64,000 nt of DNA from Rhodospirillaceae bacterium (GTDB lineage: Bacteria; Pseudomonadota; Alphaproteobacteria; SHVZ01), in NCBI GenBank assembly GCA_016792585.1, contig JAEULB010000118.1, positions 1-64,000 on the forward strand, in the 5' to 3' direction. Below, piece by piece: positions 1-9,540 of the stretch. A program made the translations under genes and the position numbers. The number at the start of each line of letters is the position of its first letter. The first letter of the stretch is position 1. Below the pieces are notes generated by a model. The model was not told the DNA's origin, did not search any database, and saw only the letters and a list, made by a program, of their open reading frames with translations.

Positions 1-2
1 GC

Positions 3-1397
3 CTCGACGAGCCGAGCCGCGCGCTGCTGCTGCCGGGCAACCGCTTCGAGGCGCTCGAGTGCCGGGCGGCGATCGAGGCGGTCGAGCATGGCGAGCTCGA
101 CGGCGATCCGCCGAAGGTGGGCGGCCTCGACGTGCTGGCGCAGCACCTGGTCGGGCTCGCGTGCTCGCAGCCCTTCGCGCCCGACGACGTCTACGAGGAA
201 GTCACCGGTGCGGCGCCCTATGCGAAGCTGACGCGCCAGGATTTCGATGCGGTCCTCGACTTCGTCGCGACCGGCGGCTACGCGCTCAAGGCCTATGAGC
301 GCTACAAGCGGCTTCGCCGCATGCCCGACGGCCGCTGGCGCATCGGCAACCCGACCTTGGCCCAGCGATACCGCATGAACATCGGCACGATCGTCGAGGC
401 GATCACGATCAAGGTGAAGCTGAGAGGCGGGCCGGTTCTCGGCGAGGTCGAGGAGTATTTCGTCAACCTGCTGACGCCGGGCGACACCTTCATCTTCGGC
501 GGGCGGCTCCTCTGCTTCGAAGGCATCCGCGAGACCTGGGCCGAGGCGACGCCGGCCTCGGGCGGCGAGCCGATGATCCCCGCCTACGAGGGCGGCCGCT
601 TGCCGCTGACCACGCATCTCGCCGAGCGCGTGCGCGCGATGCTGGAAGATTCGAACGTCTGGCCGACCCTGCCGAAGGCCGTCGAGGACTGGCTCGACCT
701 GCAGCGCTGGCGTTCGGTGCTTCCCCGGCGCGGCGAGCTGCTGGTGGAGTCCTTCCCGCGCGGCAACAAGGAGTTCTTCGTCGCCTATGCCTTCGAGGGC
801 CGCAACGCGCACCAGACCCTCGGCATGCTGGTGACGCGGCGGATGGAGCGGATGGGCCTGAAGCCTCTCGGCTTCGTCGCCTCCGACTACGTGCTCGCGG
901 TCTGGAGCCTGAAGGCGGCCCCGGACATGGACGCGCTGCTCGACAAGGACATGCTCGGCGACGACCTAGAATCCTGGCTCGCCGAGTCGAGCCTGATGAA
1001 GCGCACCTTCCGCAACGTCGCGGTGATCGCGGGCCTGGTCGAGCGGCGATATCCGGGCAAGGAGAAGTCCGGCCGGCAGGTCACCGTGAACACGGATCTC
1101 ATCTACGACGTGCTCCGCCGCCACGACCCGCAGCACATCCTCTTGCGCGCGACCCGGGCCGATGCCGCAACCGGACTCCTCGACGTCCGCCGCCTCGCCG
1201 ACTTCCTGGTGCGCATCGAGGGCAAGATCAGGCACCGCCTGCTCGACCGCGTCTCGCCGCTGGCGGTGCCGGCGATGCTCGACATCGGCCGCGAGCGCGT
1301 CGATGGCGCCGGCATCGACGATCTCTGGGACGAGGCGGCGGAAGCGCTGATCGCCGAAGTGATGGACCCCCGGCCGCAGGGAAAATTGCCGCTCTAG
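3..1397 (+). CDS. Ligase-associated DEXH-box helicase (Lhr-like), C-terminal part
   Basis: This reading frame is open from the window edge, so only the last 464 residues are present and the helicase core with its Walker motifs lies outside. The visible part carries the C-terminal accessory region of the Lhr-type helicase found beside bacterial ATP-dependent DNA ligases: the segment around residues 120-165 (LRGGPVLGEVEEYFV, then GDTFIFGGRLLCFEG) and the later LLVESFPRGNKEFF are characteristic. Such proteins are thought to unwind DNA in a repair pathway with a ligase, an exonuclease and PdeM. PdeM is found 1.35 kb downstream on the same strand, which supports the call. The stop codon overlaps the stop of the convergent dadA gene by 3 nt. 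Confidence 0.85.
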   Translation, partial: LDEPSRALLLPGNRFEALECRAAIEAVEHGELDGDPPKVGGLDVLAQHLVGLACSQPFAPDDVYEEVTGAAPYAKLTRQDFDAVLDFVATGGYALKAYERYKRLRRMPDGRWRIGNPTLAQRYRMNIGTIVEAITIKVKLRGGPVLGEVEEYFVNLLTPGDTFIFGGRLLCFEGIRETWAEATPASGGEPMIPAYEGGRLPLTTHLAERVRAMLEDSNVWPTLPKAVEDWLDLQRWRSVLPRRGELLVESFPRGNKEFFVAYAFEGRNAHQTLGMLVTRRMERMGLKPLGFVASDYVLAVWSLKAAPDMDALLDKDMLGDDLESWLAESSLMKRTFRNVAVIAGLVERRYPGKEKSGRQVTVNTDLIYDVLRRHDPQHILLRATRADAATGLLDVRRLADFLVRIEGKIRHRLLDRVSPLAVPAMLDIGRERVDGAGIDDLWDEAAEALIAEVMDPRPQGKLPL

Positions 1398-2650
1398 AGC
1401 TCTCTTCCCTCGAGCCTCACGCCTTCGAGGTCGATCCCCGGATCTCTCCCGAAGACCATGTTGGCGATCGCGCGGCCGGAGCCGCAGGCGAGCGTCCAGC
1501 CGACATGGCCGTGCCCGGTGTTGAGATAGAGGTTCCTGTGCTTGGCCGTGCCCATGATCGGCGGGCCGTCGGCGGTCATCGGACGCAGGCACGCCCAATA
1601 AGTAGGCTGCGTCTCGTCGACGCCGTCGGGGAAGAGGTCGCGGGCGACCTTCTTCATGCCGCCGAACATCTCCGGCACGATCTTCGTGTCGTATCCCGTG
1701 AAGACGGCTTTGCCGGCGAAGCGCACGCGGTCGCCGAGGCGCGCGATGCCGACGAGGTTGTTCTCGTCGACCATCGCCATCTTCGGGACCGCGCCGCCGG
1801 GCTTGATCGGCAAGGTCATGCTGTAGCCCTTGACCGGGTAGATCGGGAGGTGGACGCCGAGCGGATCCATCAGCCTCGGGCTCTCGGCGCCGAGGCAGAG
1901 CACATAGGCGTCCGCCTCGATCCTTCCCGATGATGTCGCGACGCCGGAGATCCGGTCGGCGTCCTCCTCGATCCGCTCGATCGTGCTGCCGTAGCGGAAG
2001 ACGACGCCCTTGGCAGCGGCGCGTTCGGCAAGCGCGCGGGTGAAGGCGCCGCAGTCGCCGCTGCCGTCGACCGGCGAGTAGAGCGCACCGACGAGCCTGT
2101 CCTTGACCGGCGCCAGGCCCGGATCGATGCGCGCCGCACCGTCGGCATCGAGCACCTCGAGCTTGAGCCCGTGCGCGGCCATCGCCGCGGCGCCTTTCGC
2201 TTCCTTCTCGAAGCGGGCGCGGTCGCGATGCAGGAAGAGTGCGCCGTTGTCGTTGTTGTCGTAGCGAAGGCCGAGCCTATCGCGGAGATCGCGCGTCGCC
2301 TGGGTCGAATCCAGGCAGAGGCGAAGCTTGATCAGGCTGTTGCGCATGTAGCGCTCGTCGGTGCACTCGCGCAGGAAGGCGATGCCCCAGCGCATCAGGC
2401 CCGGCAGCGCATGCGGCAGGAGGCGCAGTGCCGCGTCGGGATTCACCAACGAGCGAAGCAGGATTCCCGGTGCGCGCGGGCTGGCCCAGGCGCCGCAATG
2501 GCCGGGCGCGAGTTGCCCGGTCGGCGCGAAGCTGCATTCGGATGCCGCCTCATCGTTGCGCTCGACCACCGTCACCTCGGCACCGGCCTCGGCCAGATAC
2601 CAGGCCGCCGCGACGCCGACCACGCCGCCCCCGAGCACCGCAACCCGCAT
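1394..2650 (-). CDS. dadA: D-amino acid dehydrogenase, FAD-dependent (DadA family)
   Basis: A 418-residue DAO-family flavoprotein that would oxidise D-amino acids to 2-oxo acids, passing electrons to the respiratory chain at the inner membrane. The N terminus has the FAD-binding Rossmann motif GGGVVGVAAAWYLAEAG directly after the start, followed by VVERN; the C-terminal part has RPMTADGPPIMG and NTGHGHVGWTLACGSG, the second FAD-contact region of DadA proteins. Length matches the family (about 410-435). The ATG at 2650 is preceded by GGGGGAAATC, a good ribosome binding site. It lies antisense between the helicase and pdeM genes and looks like an independent insertion into that pair. Substrate range cannot be read from sequence. 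Confidence 0.88.
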   Translation of the reverse strand: MRVAVLGGGVVGVAAAWYLAEAGAEVTVVERNDEAASECSFAPTGQLAPGHCGAWASPRAPGILLRSLVNPDAALRLLPHALPGLMRWGIAFLRECTDERYMRNSLIKLRLCLDSTQATRDLRDRLGLRYDNNDNGALFLHRDRARFEKEAKGAAAMAAHGLKLEVLDADGAARIDPGLAPVKDRLVGALYSPVDGSGDCGAFTRALAERAAAKGVVFRYGSTIERIEEDADRISGVATSSGRIEADAYVLCLGAESPRLMDPLGVHLPIYPVKGYSMTLPIKPGGAVPKMAMVDENNLVGIARLGDRVRFAGKAVFTGYDTKIVPEMFGGMKKVARDLFPDGVDETQPTYWACLRPMTADGPPIMGTAKHRNLYLNTGHGHVGWTLACGSGRAIANMVFGRDPGIDLEGVRLEGREL

Positions 2651-2746
2651 GATTTCCCCCGACCAGCCTGGGGTCAGCTTGGAGAGCGGGTTTCGCCGGT
2701 TCAACCATCTTCCCAATCCGGCGGAAGTATGCGAACCGTCGCGAGA

Positions 2747-3391
2747 ATGTCGCAGCTCACCGTCAATGGCGTGGACCTCGTCGCCGATCATGCCGGCGCG
2801 CTCTGGTGGCCGGAGCGTCGCGTACTGGTCGTCGCCGATCTGCACCTGGAGAAGGGCTCGGCGCTGGGCCTGCCGCCCTATGACAGCCGCGAGACGGTCG
2901 AGCGCCTGGAGCGCCTGATGGAGCGGCTGGCGCCGGCCCAGGTGATCGCGCTCGGCGACAGTTTCCACGACCGCACCGCCGAAGGGCGGATCGGCGAGGA
3001 AGACGGTATCCGGCTGCGGCGGCTCACCGCCGCCTGCGACTGGGTATGGACCGAAGGCAACCACGATCCGGCGCCGTCGGCGATGTGGGGCGGGCGGGTC
3101 GAGAGCGAGATCGTGCTGAGCCCGCTGATCTTCCGCCACCAGGCCGAGCATGGCCGTGCCGACGGCGAGATCAGCGGCCACTACCATCCGAAGCTTTCGG
3201 TTGCGGTCCGCGGCCGGGTGGTGACCGGACGGTGCTTCCTTTCCGACGGGATCCGCCTGGTGCTGCCGGCTTTCGGCGCCTTCACCGGCGGCCTCGATGC
3301 CCGCGACCCGGCCCTCAGGCGCCTGTTCGGCCAAGGGCTTGCGGCCCATGTCCTCGGCGTGTCCCGGGTGGTCCGTGTCCCGCTGGGGTGA
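2747..3391 (+). CDS. pdeM: Ligase-associated DNA damage response endonuclease PdeM
   Basis: A 214-residue calcineurin-like metallophosphoesterase. Metal-binding motifs are in family order: VVADLHLEKG (DxH), IALGDSFHD (GDxxxD-like), WTEGNHDP (GNHD) and ISGHYHPKLS (GHxH). PdeM proteins usually sit directly after the ligase-associated helicase and take part in the same poorly defined repair pathway; here they are separated by dadA. I chose the ATG at 2747, which begins the conserved MSQLTVNG segment; an in-frame ATG at 2729 would add six residues, but its possible Shine-Dalgarno (GGAAG) is too close. The TGA stop also forms the first bases of a candidate promoter for the next operon. Confidence 0.88.
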   Translation: MSQLTVNGVDLVADHAGALWWPERRVLVVADLHLEKGSALGLPPYDSRETVERLERLMERLAPAQVIALGDSFHDRTAEGRIGEEDGIRLRRLTAACDWVWTEGNHDPAPSAMWGGRVESEIVLSPLIFRHQAEHGRADGEISGHYHPKLSVAVRGRVVTGRCFLSDGIRLVLPAFGAFTGGLDARDPALRRLFGQGLAAHVLGVSRVVRVPLG

Positions 3392-3418
3392 TCCGCCGGC
3401 GGCCGCCGGGCGTATCGG
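3389..3418 (+). promoter_or_regulatory. Candidate ECF-sigma (RpoE/ChrR-type) promoter of the photolyase operon
   Basis: TGATCC at 3389-3394, an 18-nt spacer and TATCGG at 3413-3418, 28 nt before the photolyase start codon. TGATCC is the -35 element I recall for the singlet-oxygen sigma factor RpoE of Rhodobacter, whose regulon includes photolyase and the same FAD oxidoreductase/CFA genes. The first three bases are the pdeM stop codon. TGATCC is frequent in GC-rich coding DNA, so the match is suggestive only, and no rpoE/chrR pair is in the window. Confidence 0.4.
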
Positions 3419-3445
3419 ACGCATGCCGCGCTTAGGGTCCCGCCA

Positions 3446-4843
3446 TTGACCACTCTCGTCTGGTTCCGCCAGGACCTCCGGCTCGCCGACAATCCAGCCT
3501 TCGCCGCCGCCGCCGCGAGCGGCCGGCCGGTTCTTCCGGTCTATATCCTCGATGAAAGCCTGCCCTGGTCGCCGGGTGCCGCCAGCCGCTGGTGGCTGGG
3601 GCGCAGCCTCGCAGGCCTGAAGAGCGACCTCGCGAAGCGCGGCCTAAAGCTGATCCTCCGTCGCGGCAGGGCGGCCGAGGCGATCGACGATCTGGTCGCG
3701 ACCGCCGGCATTGCCGCCGTCGTCTGGAACCGCGTCTACGAGCCCGCCGCCGTCGCGCGCGACACGGCGATCAAGGCGCGGCTCAGGTCGAAGGGCATCG
3801 CGGTCGAGAGCTTCAACGCGGCATCGCTGATCGAGCCCTGGGATCTCGGCAAGGCCTACCAGGTCTTCACGCCGTTCTGGCGCGCGCTTCAGGGTTGGGG
3901 AGGTCCGCCGCGGCCGGTGCCGGCACCTGTGAAACCGGTGCCGGCCGCGGCGTCGACCGCGTCCGACGATCTCGCCTCGTGGAATCTCGAGCCGGCGTCG
4001 CCGGATTGGGCCGGCGGGCTTCGCGAGACCTGGGTGCCCGGCGAGAAGGGCGCTGCCGAGAGGCTCGAAGCCTTCTTCGACGTCGTCGGCGACTACAAGC
4101 TCGGTCGCGACCGGCCCGATCGCGAAGCGACATCGCGGCTCTCGCCGCATCTGCATTTCGGCGAGATCGGCCCGCGCCAGGTCTGGCATGCGATGCAATC
4201 GCGCGCGCCGGAGTCGGAGTCGTTCCTCCGCGAGCTCGCCTGGCGCGAATTCTCCCTGCACCTTCTCCATCGCACGTCCGACCTGCCCGAGCAGCCGCTG
4301 CGACCCGCCTTTGCCGAATTCCGGTGGCGGGACGATGCCAGCCAGCTTCGCGCGTGGCAGAAGGGCCAGACCGGCTACCCGATCGTCGATGCCGGCATGC
4401 GTCAGCTCTGGCACACCGGCTGGATGCACAACCGGGTGCGGATGGTTGCGGCCTCGTTCCTGGTGAAGCATCTGCTGCTGCCGTGGCAGGCGGGCGAGCG
4501 CTGGTTCTGGGACACGCTCGTCGATGCCGACCTCGCCAACAACGCGGCGAGCTGGCAATGGGTCGCCGGCTGCGGCGCCGACGCAGCACCCTATTTCCGC
4601 ATCTTCAACCCGATGCTCCAGGGCGAGAAGTTCGATCCCGCCGGCGACTACGTGCGCCGCTGGGTGCCGGAGCTTGCGCGGCTGCCGGCGAGGCATATCC
4701 ACGCACCCTGGCTTGCGTCCGAAACGACACTCGCCGATGCCGGCGTGCGCCTCGGCGCCACATATCCGCACCCGATCGTCGATCACGCGGCGGCCCGCGC
4801 CCGCGCGCTCGCGGCATTCCAGGAGCTGAAGGCGGCGGCATGA
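3446..4843 (+). CDS. phrB: Deoxyribodipyrimidine photolyase
   Basis: A 465-residue class I CPD photolyase/cryptochrome-family protein that would split UV-induced pyrimidine dimers using light and FADH-. Residues 1-135 form the antenna-binding Rossmann domain ([16 protein letters not shown]). The C-terminal FAD domain has [48 protein letters not shown] and the [16 protein letters not shown] signature with the electron-transfer tryptophans. The start is a TTG at 3446, giving the invariant N terminus, with AGGG about 10 nt upstream. It is the first gene of a tightly packed operon: the next gene begins in a 4-nt ATGA overlap. The context (oxidoreductase, DUF1365, CFA synthase) suggests induction by light/singlet oxygen. 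Confidence 0.95.
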   Translation: MTTLVWFRQDLRLADNPAFAAAAASGRPVLPVYILDESLPWSPGAASRWWLGRSLAGLKSDLAKRGLKLILRRGRAAEAIDDLVATAGIAAVVWNRVYEPAAVARDTAIKARLRSKGIAVESFNAASLIEPWDLGKAYQVFTPFWRALQGWGGPPRPVPAPVKPVPAAASTASDDLASWNLEPASPDWAGGLRETWVPGEKGAAERLEAFFDVVGDYKLGRDRPDREATSRLSPHLHFGEIGPRQVWHAMQSRAPESESFLRELAWREFSLHLLHRTSDLPEQPLRPAFAEFRWRDDASQLRAWQKGQTGYPIVDAGMRQLWHTGWMHNRVRMVAASFLVKHLLLPWQAGERWFWDTLVDADLANNAASWQWVAGCGADAAPYFRIFNPMLQGEKFDPAGDYVRRWVPELARLPARHIHAPWLASETTLADAGVRLGATYPHPIVDHAAARARALAAFQELKAAA

Positions 4844-6132
4844 GACGGGTCGCAATCATCGGCACCGGCATTGCCGGTCTCGGCGCCGCGCGCCGTCTGG
4901 CGTCTCATGCCGAGATCACGCTCTTCGAGAAGGACGCCTGGGTCGGCGGCCACAGCCACACGGTCGACGTCGCCTGGGGATCGCGCTCGATCCCGGTCGA
5001 TACCGGCTTCATCGTCTACAACGAAAAGAACTATCCGAACCTGACCCGGCTCTTTGCCGAGCTCGACGTGCCGACCAAGGCTTCGGACATGTCGTTCGGC
5101 GTCAGCCTCGACAACGGTCGCCTCGAGTACGGCACCGAGCGCTACAACGCGATTTTCGGCCAGCGCAGGAACGTGCTGAATCTTCGGTTCCTGGGGTTGC
5201 TGCTCGACATCCTCCGTTTCTTCCGCACGGCGCCGAAGGTGCTCGACGGCGGCCCCGGGAGCAGACATGACGGCGAGCCGACGCTGGGTGCCTGGCTCGA
5301 GCGGTCGAAGTTCGGCCGCGCCTTCATCGAGGACCATCTGCTGCCGATGGCGGCGGCGATCTGGTCGTGCCCGACGGCGGTGATGCTCGACTTCCCGCTG
5401 ATCAGCTTCCTTCGCTTCTTCCACAACCACGGGCTCCTGACCTACGACGACCGCCCGGCGTGGCGGACGGTCGACGGGGGCAGCCGCGAGTACGTACGGC
5501 GCCTGATCCGGTCCTTCGCCGGTCGCATCCGCACCGAGACGCCGGTGCGCGCGATCCGCCGCGACGGCGCCGGCGTGGAGGTCTCGACCGACCGGGGGGC
5601 GGAGCGCTTCGACCACGTGGTGGTCGCCACCCACGGCGACCAGGCGCTCCGGCTGCTGAGCGACGCGAGCGCCTGCGAGCGCCGGATCCTCGGCGCCTTC
5701 CGCACCCAGGAGAACAAGGGATACCTGCACTCGGACGCCGACCTGATGCCGCGGCGCCGCCGCGTCTGGTCGAGCTGGAACTATCTCGGCGACCGCGGCC
5801 AGTCCGGCGAGCGGCGGGTGTTCGTCTCCTATTGGATGAACCGGCTCCAGCGCCTCGATACGTCGCTTCCGGTCTTCCTCACGCTGAACCCGACGCGGCT
5901 GCCGCATGAGGGACTGATCCACCGCGAGCTTTCTTACGAGCACCCGGTCTTCGACAAGGAAGCACTGGCGGCGCAGGTCGATCTCGCGGCGCTGCAGGGA
6001 ACCCGCGGCACCTGGTTCTGCGGCAGCTACTGCGGCCACGGCTTCCACGAGGACGCGCTCGCCGCCGGCCTCGCCGCCGCCGACGGCGTGATCACCGCGT
6101 TCGACCAGCCGAAGCCGATGGCGGCAGACTGA
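4840..6132 (+). CDS. FAD-dependent oxidoreductase (amine-oxidase-like, CFA-cluster type)
   Basis: A 430-residue flavoprotein beginning with the dinucleotide-binding motif [14 protein letters not shown] and GGHSHTV, and ending with [17 protein letters not shown], a second FAD-contact motif. It belongs to the amine-oxidase-like family encoded beside DUF1365 and cyclopropane-fatty-acid synthase homologues in many proteobacteria. In Rhodobacter, members of this gene set act on phospholipid acyl chains in the pathway to methylated furan fatty acids, with a flavoprotein as desaturase; that role is possible here but is inferred from context, not from a residue signature. The ATG overlaps the photolyase stop (ATGA) and the TGA overlaps the next ATG, so it is translationally coupled on both sides. 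Confidence 0.85.
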   Translation: MRRVAIIGTGIAGLGAARRLASHAEITLFEKDAWVGGHSHTVDVAWGSRSIPVDTGFIVYNEKNYPNLTRLFAELDVPTKASDMSFGVSLDNGRLEYGTERYNAIFGQRRNVLNLRFLGLLLDILRFFRTAPKVLDGGPGSRHDGEPTLGAWLERSKFGRAFIEDHLLPMAAAIWSCPTAVMLDFPLISFLRFFHNHGLLTYDDRPAWRTVDGGSREYVRRLIRSFAGRIRTETPVRAIRRDGAGVEVSTDRGAERFDHVVVATHGDQALRLLSDASACERRILGAFRTQENKGYLHSDADLMPRRRRVWSSWNYLGDRGQSGERRVFVSYWMNRLQRLDTSLPVFLTLNPTRLPHEGLIHRELSYEHPVFDKEALAAQVDLAALQGTRGTWFCGSYCGHGFHEDALAAGLAAADGVITAFDQPKPMAAD

Positions 6133-6944
6133 TGCGATCCGCCCTCTACGTCGGCGAGGTGATGCACCACCGGCTCCGCCCGAAGCCGCATCGCTTCGTC
6201 TATCGCACCTTCTCGCTGCTGATCGATCTCGACGAGCTTCCTGGCCTCGACCGACGGTTCAGGCTTTTCGCGCATAACCGCGCCGGGCTTCTCTCCTTCC
6301 ACGACCGCGACCACGGCGCTGCCGACGGATCGAGCCCGCGCAGCTGGGCCGAGGCGGCCTTGCGCAAGTCAGGCCTCGCCGATGCGGCGGCGCGGATCGA
6401 GATGTTGTGCTTCCCCAGAATCCTCGGCTACGCCTTCAACCCGCTGACTCTCTACTTCTGCCATCGCGCCGACGGCGGGCTGGGCGCGGTGATCTACGCA
6501 GTGCGAAACACCTTCGGCGAGCGCCACGCCTACCTGATCGCGGTCGACCCCGCGGATGCGGCCCGCGGTGTGATCAGCCAGAGCTGTGCGAAGTCCTTCT
6601 ACGTCTCGCCGTTCATCCCGATGGAAGCCGGGTATCGCTTCCGCCTGAAGCCGCCGGCCGAGCAGTTCTCCTTGGCGATCCAGGAGACCGACGCCGAAGG
6701 CGACCTGCTGGTCGCGAGCCAAGCGGCAAGGCGCGTGTCCTTGAGCGACGCCGCGCTGGCGAAGGCCTTCGCCGGTCATCCGCTGATGGCGCTCAAGGTG
6801 ATCGGCGGCATTCATTGGGAGGCGCTGCGCCTTTGGCTAAAGGGCGCACCGTTGCAGCCGCGGCCGACGGCGCCTGAGATCCAGGTTTCGGTCCCGCCGC
6901 CGCTCGTGCTGAACCCGGTTGCGCGGAGCGCCGCTTCGGACTGA
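6132..6944 (+). CDS. DUF1365 family protein
   Basis: A 270-residue protein of the DUF1365 family. Family features are visible: SALYVGEVMHHRLRPKPHRF at the N terminus, the central CFPRILGYAFNPLTLYFCH segment, NTFGERHAYL, and KSFYVSPFIPM. No catalytic activity is firmly established for the family from what I can see here; it is nearly always encoded between an FAD oxidoreductase and a cyclopropane-fatty-acid-synthase-like enzyme and probably helps in acyl-chain modification. No signal peptide is evident. The start codon shares its A with the stop of the preceding gene (TGATG). A 58-nt gap separates it from the cfa gene. Confidence 0.88.
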   Translation: MRSALYVGEVMHHRLRPKPHRFVYRTFSLLIDLDELPGLDRRFRLFAHNRAGLLSFHDRDHGAADGSSPRSWAEAALRKSGLADAAARIEMLCFPRILGYAFNPLTLYFCHRADGGLGAVIYAVRNTFGERHAYLIAVDPADAARGVISQSCAKSFYVSPFIPMEAGYRFRLKPPAEQFSLAIQETDAEGDLLVASQAARRVSLSDAALAKAFAGHPLMALKVIGGIHWEALRLWLKGAPLQPRPTAPEIQVSVPPPLVLNPVARSAASD

Positions 6945-7002
6945 AATACCGTCGCCGGCTGAGAGGTCCGGCCAAGGCCTATCGGCCAAGACGGGGGAAA
7001 CG

Positions 7003-8199
7003 ATGACGGGGACGTCCATGGTGGCGCACGGTCATTGGACCAGAGCGCTTCTCTATCTGCTCGAACGCGCGCGCATCGGCAGCATCGAGATCATGCTGCC
7101 CGGTGGCTCGCGGCACAGCTTCGAAGGCAGCGAGCCGGGGCCCAAGGCCGAGCTCGAGCTTCGCGACGAGTCGGTCGCACGGCGGCTCCTGGTCGGCGGC
7201 GACGTCGCTTTCGCCGAAGCCTACATGGCCGGCGACTGGGAAAGCCCGAACCCGGCGGCGGTGGTCGAGTATGCGGCCCGCAATGCCGACGCGATCGATA
7301 AGCATCTTCAGGAGACGCTGTGGGGCGGGCTGCTGCGTCGCGCGCTCCACATCGTCCGCACCAACACCCGCTTCGGCAGCCGGCGCAACATCTCCTATCA
7401 CTACGATCTCGGGAACGAGTTCTACCGGCTCTGGCTCGACCCGACGATGACCTACTCATCCGCGCTGTTCGAGCGCGAGGATGCGAGCCTCGAGGATGCG
7501 CAGCGCGCCAAGTACCGGCGCCTCGCCGGACTGCTCGGCCTCCAGTCCGGGCAGTCGGTGCTGGAGATCGGCTGCGGCTGGGGCGGCTTCGCGGTCACCG
7601 CTGCCGGCGAGCGCGACTGCCGCGTCACCGGCCTCACGCTGTCGGAGCGCCAGCGCGAGTTTGCGCTGAAGCGCGCCGCCGATGCCGGCCTCGCCGACCG
7701 CATCGACATCAGGCTCGAAGACTACCGCGACACCAAAGGGCTGTTCGACCGCATCGCCTCGATCGAGATGTTCGAGGCGGTGGGCGAGCGCTACTGGCCG
7801 GTGTTCTTCGACAGCGTTCGCGAGCGCCTGACTCAGGGCGGGATCGCGGCGATGCAGATCATCACCATCGCCGAGGAGCGCTTCGAGGCCTACCGGTCGC
7901 GACCCGACTTCATCCAGCGCTACATCTTCCCCGGCGGCATGCTGCCGACGATGACGCATCTGAAGACGCTGGCGGCGGGTGCCCGCATGGACTGGGTCGG
8001 CGACCACGGCTTCGGCCAGGACTACGCCAAGACCCTTCAGCTCTGGCGCCAACGCTTCGTCGAGGCGTGGCCGGAGATCGCCAAGCTCGGCTTCGACGAG
8101 CGCTTCAAGCGGATGTGGCAGTACTACCTCGCCTATTGCGAAGGCGGCTTCCGCGCCGGCTCGATCGACGTCCGCCAGATCGTGATCCAGCGAAGCTAA
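7003..8199 (+). CDS. cfa: Cyclopropane-fatty-acyl-phospholipid synthase family methyltransferase
   Basis: A 398-residue SAM-dependent lipid methyltransferase. The N-terminal lipid-binding region contains FAEAYMAGDWESPN, then ISYHYDLGNEFYRLWLD, the SAM motif VLEIGCGWGGFAV (about residues 187-199), SIEMFEAVGERYW with the glutamate that binds bicarbonate in CFA synthases, FIQRYIFPGGMLP and AYCEGGFRAG. It would add a methyl/methylene group from SAM to the double bond of membrane phospholipid acyl chains; in this gene context a methyl transfer giving a branched or furan fatty acid precursor is also possible. The ATG at 7003 has GGGGGAAAC upstream. Same operon direction as its neighbours. Confidence 0.9.
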   Translation: MTGTSMVAHGHWTRALLYLLERARIGSIEIMLPGGSRHSFEGSEPGPKAELELRDESVARRLLVGGDVAFAEAYMAGDWESPNPAAVVEYAARNADAIDKHLQETLWGGLLRRALHIVRTNTRFGSRRNISYHYDLGNEFYRLWLDPTMTYSSALFEREDASLEDAQRAKYRRLAGLLGLQSGQSVLEIGCGWGGFAVTAAGERDCRVTGLTLSERQREFALKRAADAGLADRIDIRLEDYRDTKGLFDRIASIEMFEAVGERYWPVFFDSVRERLTQGGIAAMQIITIAEERFEAYRSRPDFIQRYIFPGGMLPTMTHLKTLAAGARMDWVGDHGFGQDYAKTLQLWRQRFVEAWPEIAKLGFDERFKRMWQYYLAYCEGGFRAGSIDVRQIVIQRS

Positions 8200-8210
8200 G
8201 ACCGGCCTCG

Positions 8211-9533
8211 ATGACACCTGGCCCGCAGGTCGATCGCGCAACCCTGCTGGCCTATTCGCTGCCGGGCCTTCCGATCGCGATGGTCGGGCTGCCGCTCTAC
8301 ATCTATCTGCCGGCCTATTACGCGGTCGATCTGGGCTTAGGCCTCGGCATCGTCGGTGCGGTGCTGCTGGCGGCGCGCCTGTGGGACATCGTCGTCGATC
8401 TCGGCATCGGCGAGCTTTCCGACCGCATCCATACCCGCTTCGGCCGCAGGCGCCCGTGGCTGGTGCTGTCGCTGCCGATCATCTGCCTTTCGGTCGAGCT
8501 GCTGTTCCGGCCGGTGGCACCGGTCTCCTGGACCTACCTGCTGGTCTGGACCATGGCGCTCTATCTCGGTTGGACGATGTTCCTGCTCCCCTACGGCGCC
8601 TGGGGGGCGGAGCTCTCGACCGACTATCACGAGCGAAGCCGCATCTCCGGCGCGCGCGAGGTTGCGTCGGTGTTGGGAACGCTGGCCGCGGTGACGCTGC
8701 CGGCGCTGATCGGCGGCGACCAGGGCGATGCGCTGAACGGCTTGGCGCTGGCGATCTTGACCTTGCTGCCGCCGGCGGTCGCGATCGCGGTCTCGACCGT
8801 GTCCGAACCCCCGCCCGGTCCGCGCCAGCACCAGAGCCTGGCCGAAGGCTATCGCGTGCTCGCGCGCAACCGGCCGTTCCGCCGGCTGATCCTGGCCTAT
8901 CTCTTCAACGGCATCGCCAACGGCCTGCCGGCGACGCTGTTCCTGATGTTCGTTCAGTATCGTCTCAAGTCGCCGGCCTGGGCCGGCGCGCTGCTGCTCG
9001 AATACTTCCTGCTCGGCATCGCCTCGGTGCCGCTCTGGGTGATGGCGAGCCGGAAGATCGGCAAGCATCGCGCCTGGGTCACGGCGATGGCGATCGCCTG
9101 CCTCGCGTTTCTCGTCGTGCCGTTCCTGCCCGAGGGCGGCGTCTTGTGGTTCGCCTTGGTCTGCGTGATCACCGGGCTCTGCCTCGGCGCCGACCTGGCG
9201 CTGCCGTCGTCGATGTGGGCCGACGTGGTCGACTGGGACACGGCCGAGATGGGCACCGAGCGCGCCGGACTCCTGTTTGCGCTCTGGGGTGTGGCGACCA
9301 AGCTGGCGCTGGCGCTCGCCGTCGGCATCTCGTTTCCGCTGCTCGAGCTGTTCGGCTTCATGCCGGGCAGTGCAACCGGCGAAAGCGACGGCCTCTTCGC
9401 GCTCGCGGTGCTCTATGCCTGGGTCCCGGTCGCCTTCAAGGCGATCGCCGCGATCCTGGTCTTCCGCTTCGAGATCGATGCCGAGACCCAGGCCGATCTC
9501 CGGCGGCGGATCGAGGCGGGGCCGGCCGGTTGA
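8211..9533 (+). CDS. MFS transporter, GPH (glycoside-pentoside-hexuronide:cation symporter) family
   Basis: A 440-residue polytopic membrane protein with about 12 hydrophobic segments. The signature of the GPH family is clear near residues 57-85: RLWDIVVDLGIGELSDRIHT followed by RFGRRRPW. A second-half counterpart includes SSMWADVVDWDTAEMGTERAG, also typical. It starts 11 nt after the cfa stop and is the last gene of the photolyase-cfa operon. GPH-type carriers recur next to DUF1365/CFA genes, where they are more likely to handle a lipid-derived or unknown substrate than a sugar; this is inference. No Shine-Dalgarno of note is present, consistent with coupling to upstream translation. Confidence 0.82.
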   Translation: MTPGPQVDRATLLAYSLPGLPIAMVGLPLYIYLPAYYAVDLGLGLGIVGAVLLAARLWDIVVDLGIGELSDRIHTRFGRRRPWLVLSLPIICLSVELLFRPVAPVSWTYLLVWTMALYLGWTMFLLPYGAWGAELSTDYHERSRISGAREVASVLGTLAAVTLPALIGGDQGDALNGLALAILTLLPPAVAIAVSTVSEPPPGPRQHQSLAEGYRVLARNRPFRRLILAYLFNGIANGLPATLFLMFVQYRLKSPAWAGALLLEYFLLGIASVPLWVMASRKIGKHRAWVTAMAIACLAFLVVPFLPEGGVLWFALVCVITGLCLGADLALPSSMWADVVDWDTAEMGTERAGLLFALWGVATKLALALAVGISFPLLELFGFMPGSATGESDGLFALAVLYAWVPVAFKAIAAILVFRFEIDAETQADLRRRIEAGPAG

Positions 9534-9540
9534 AGGGTTG

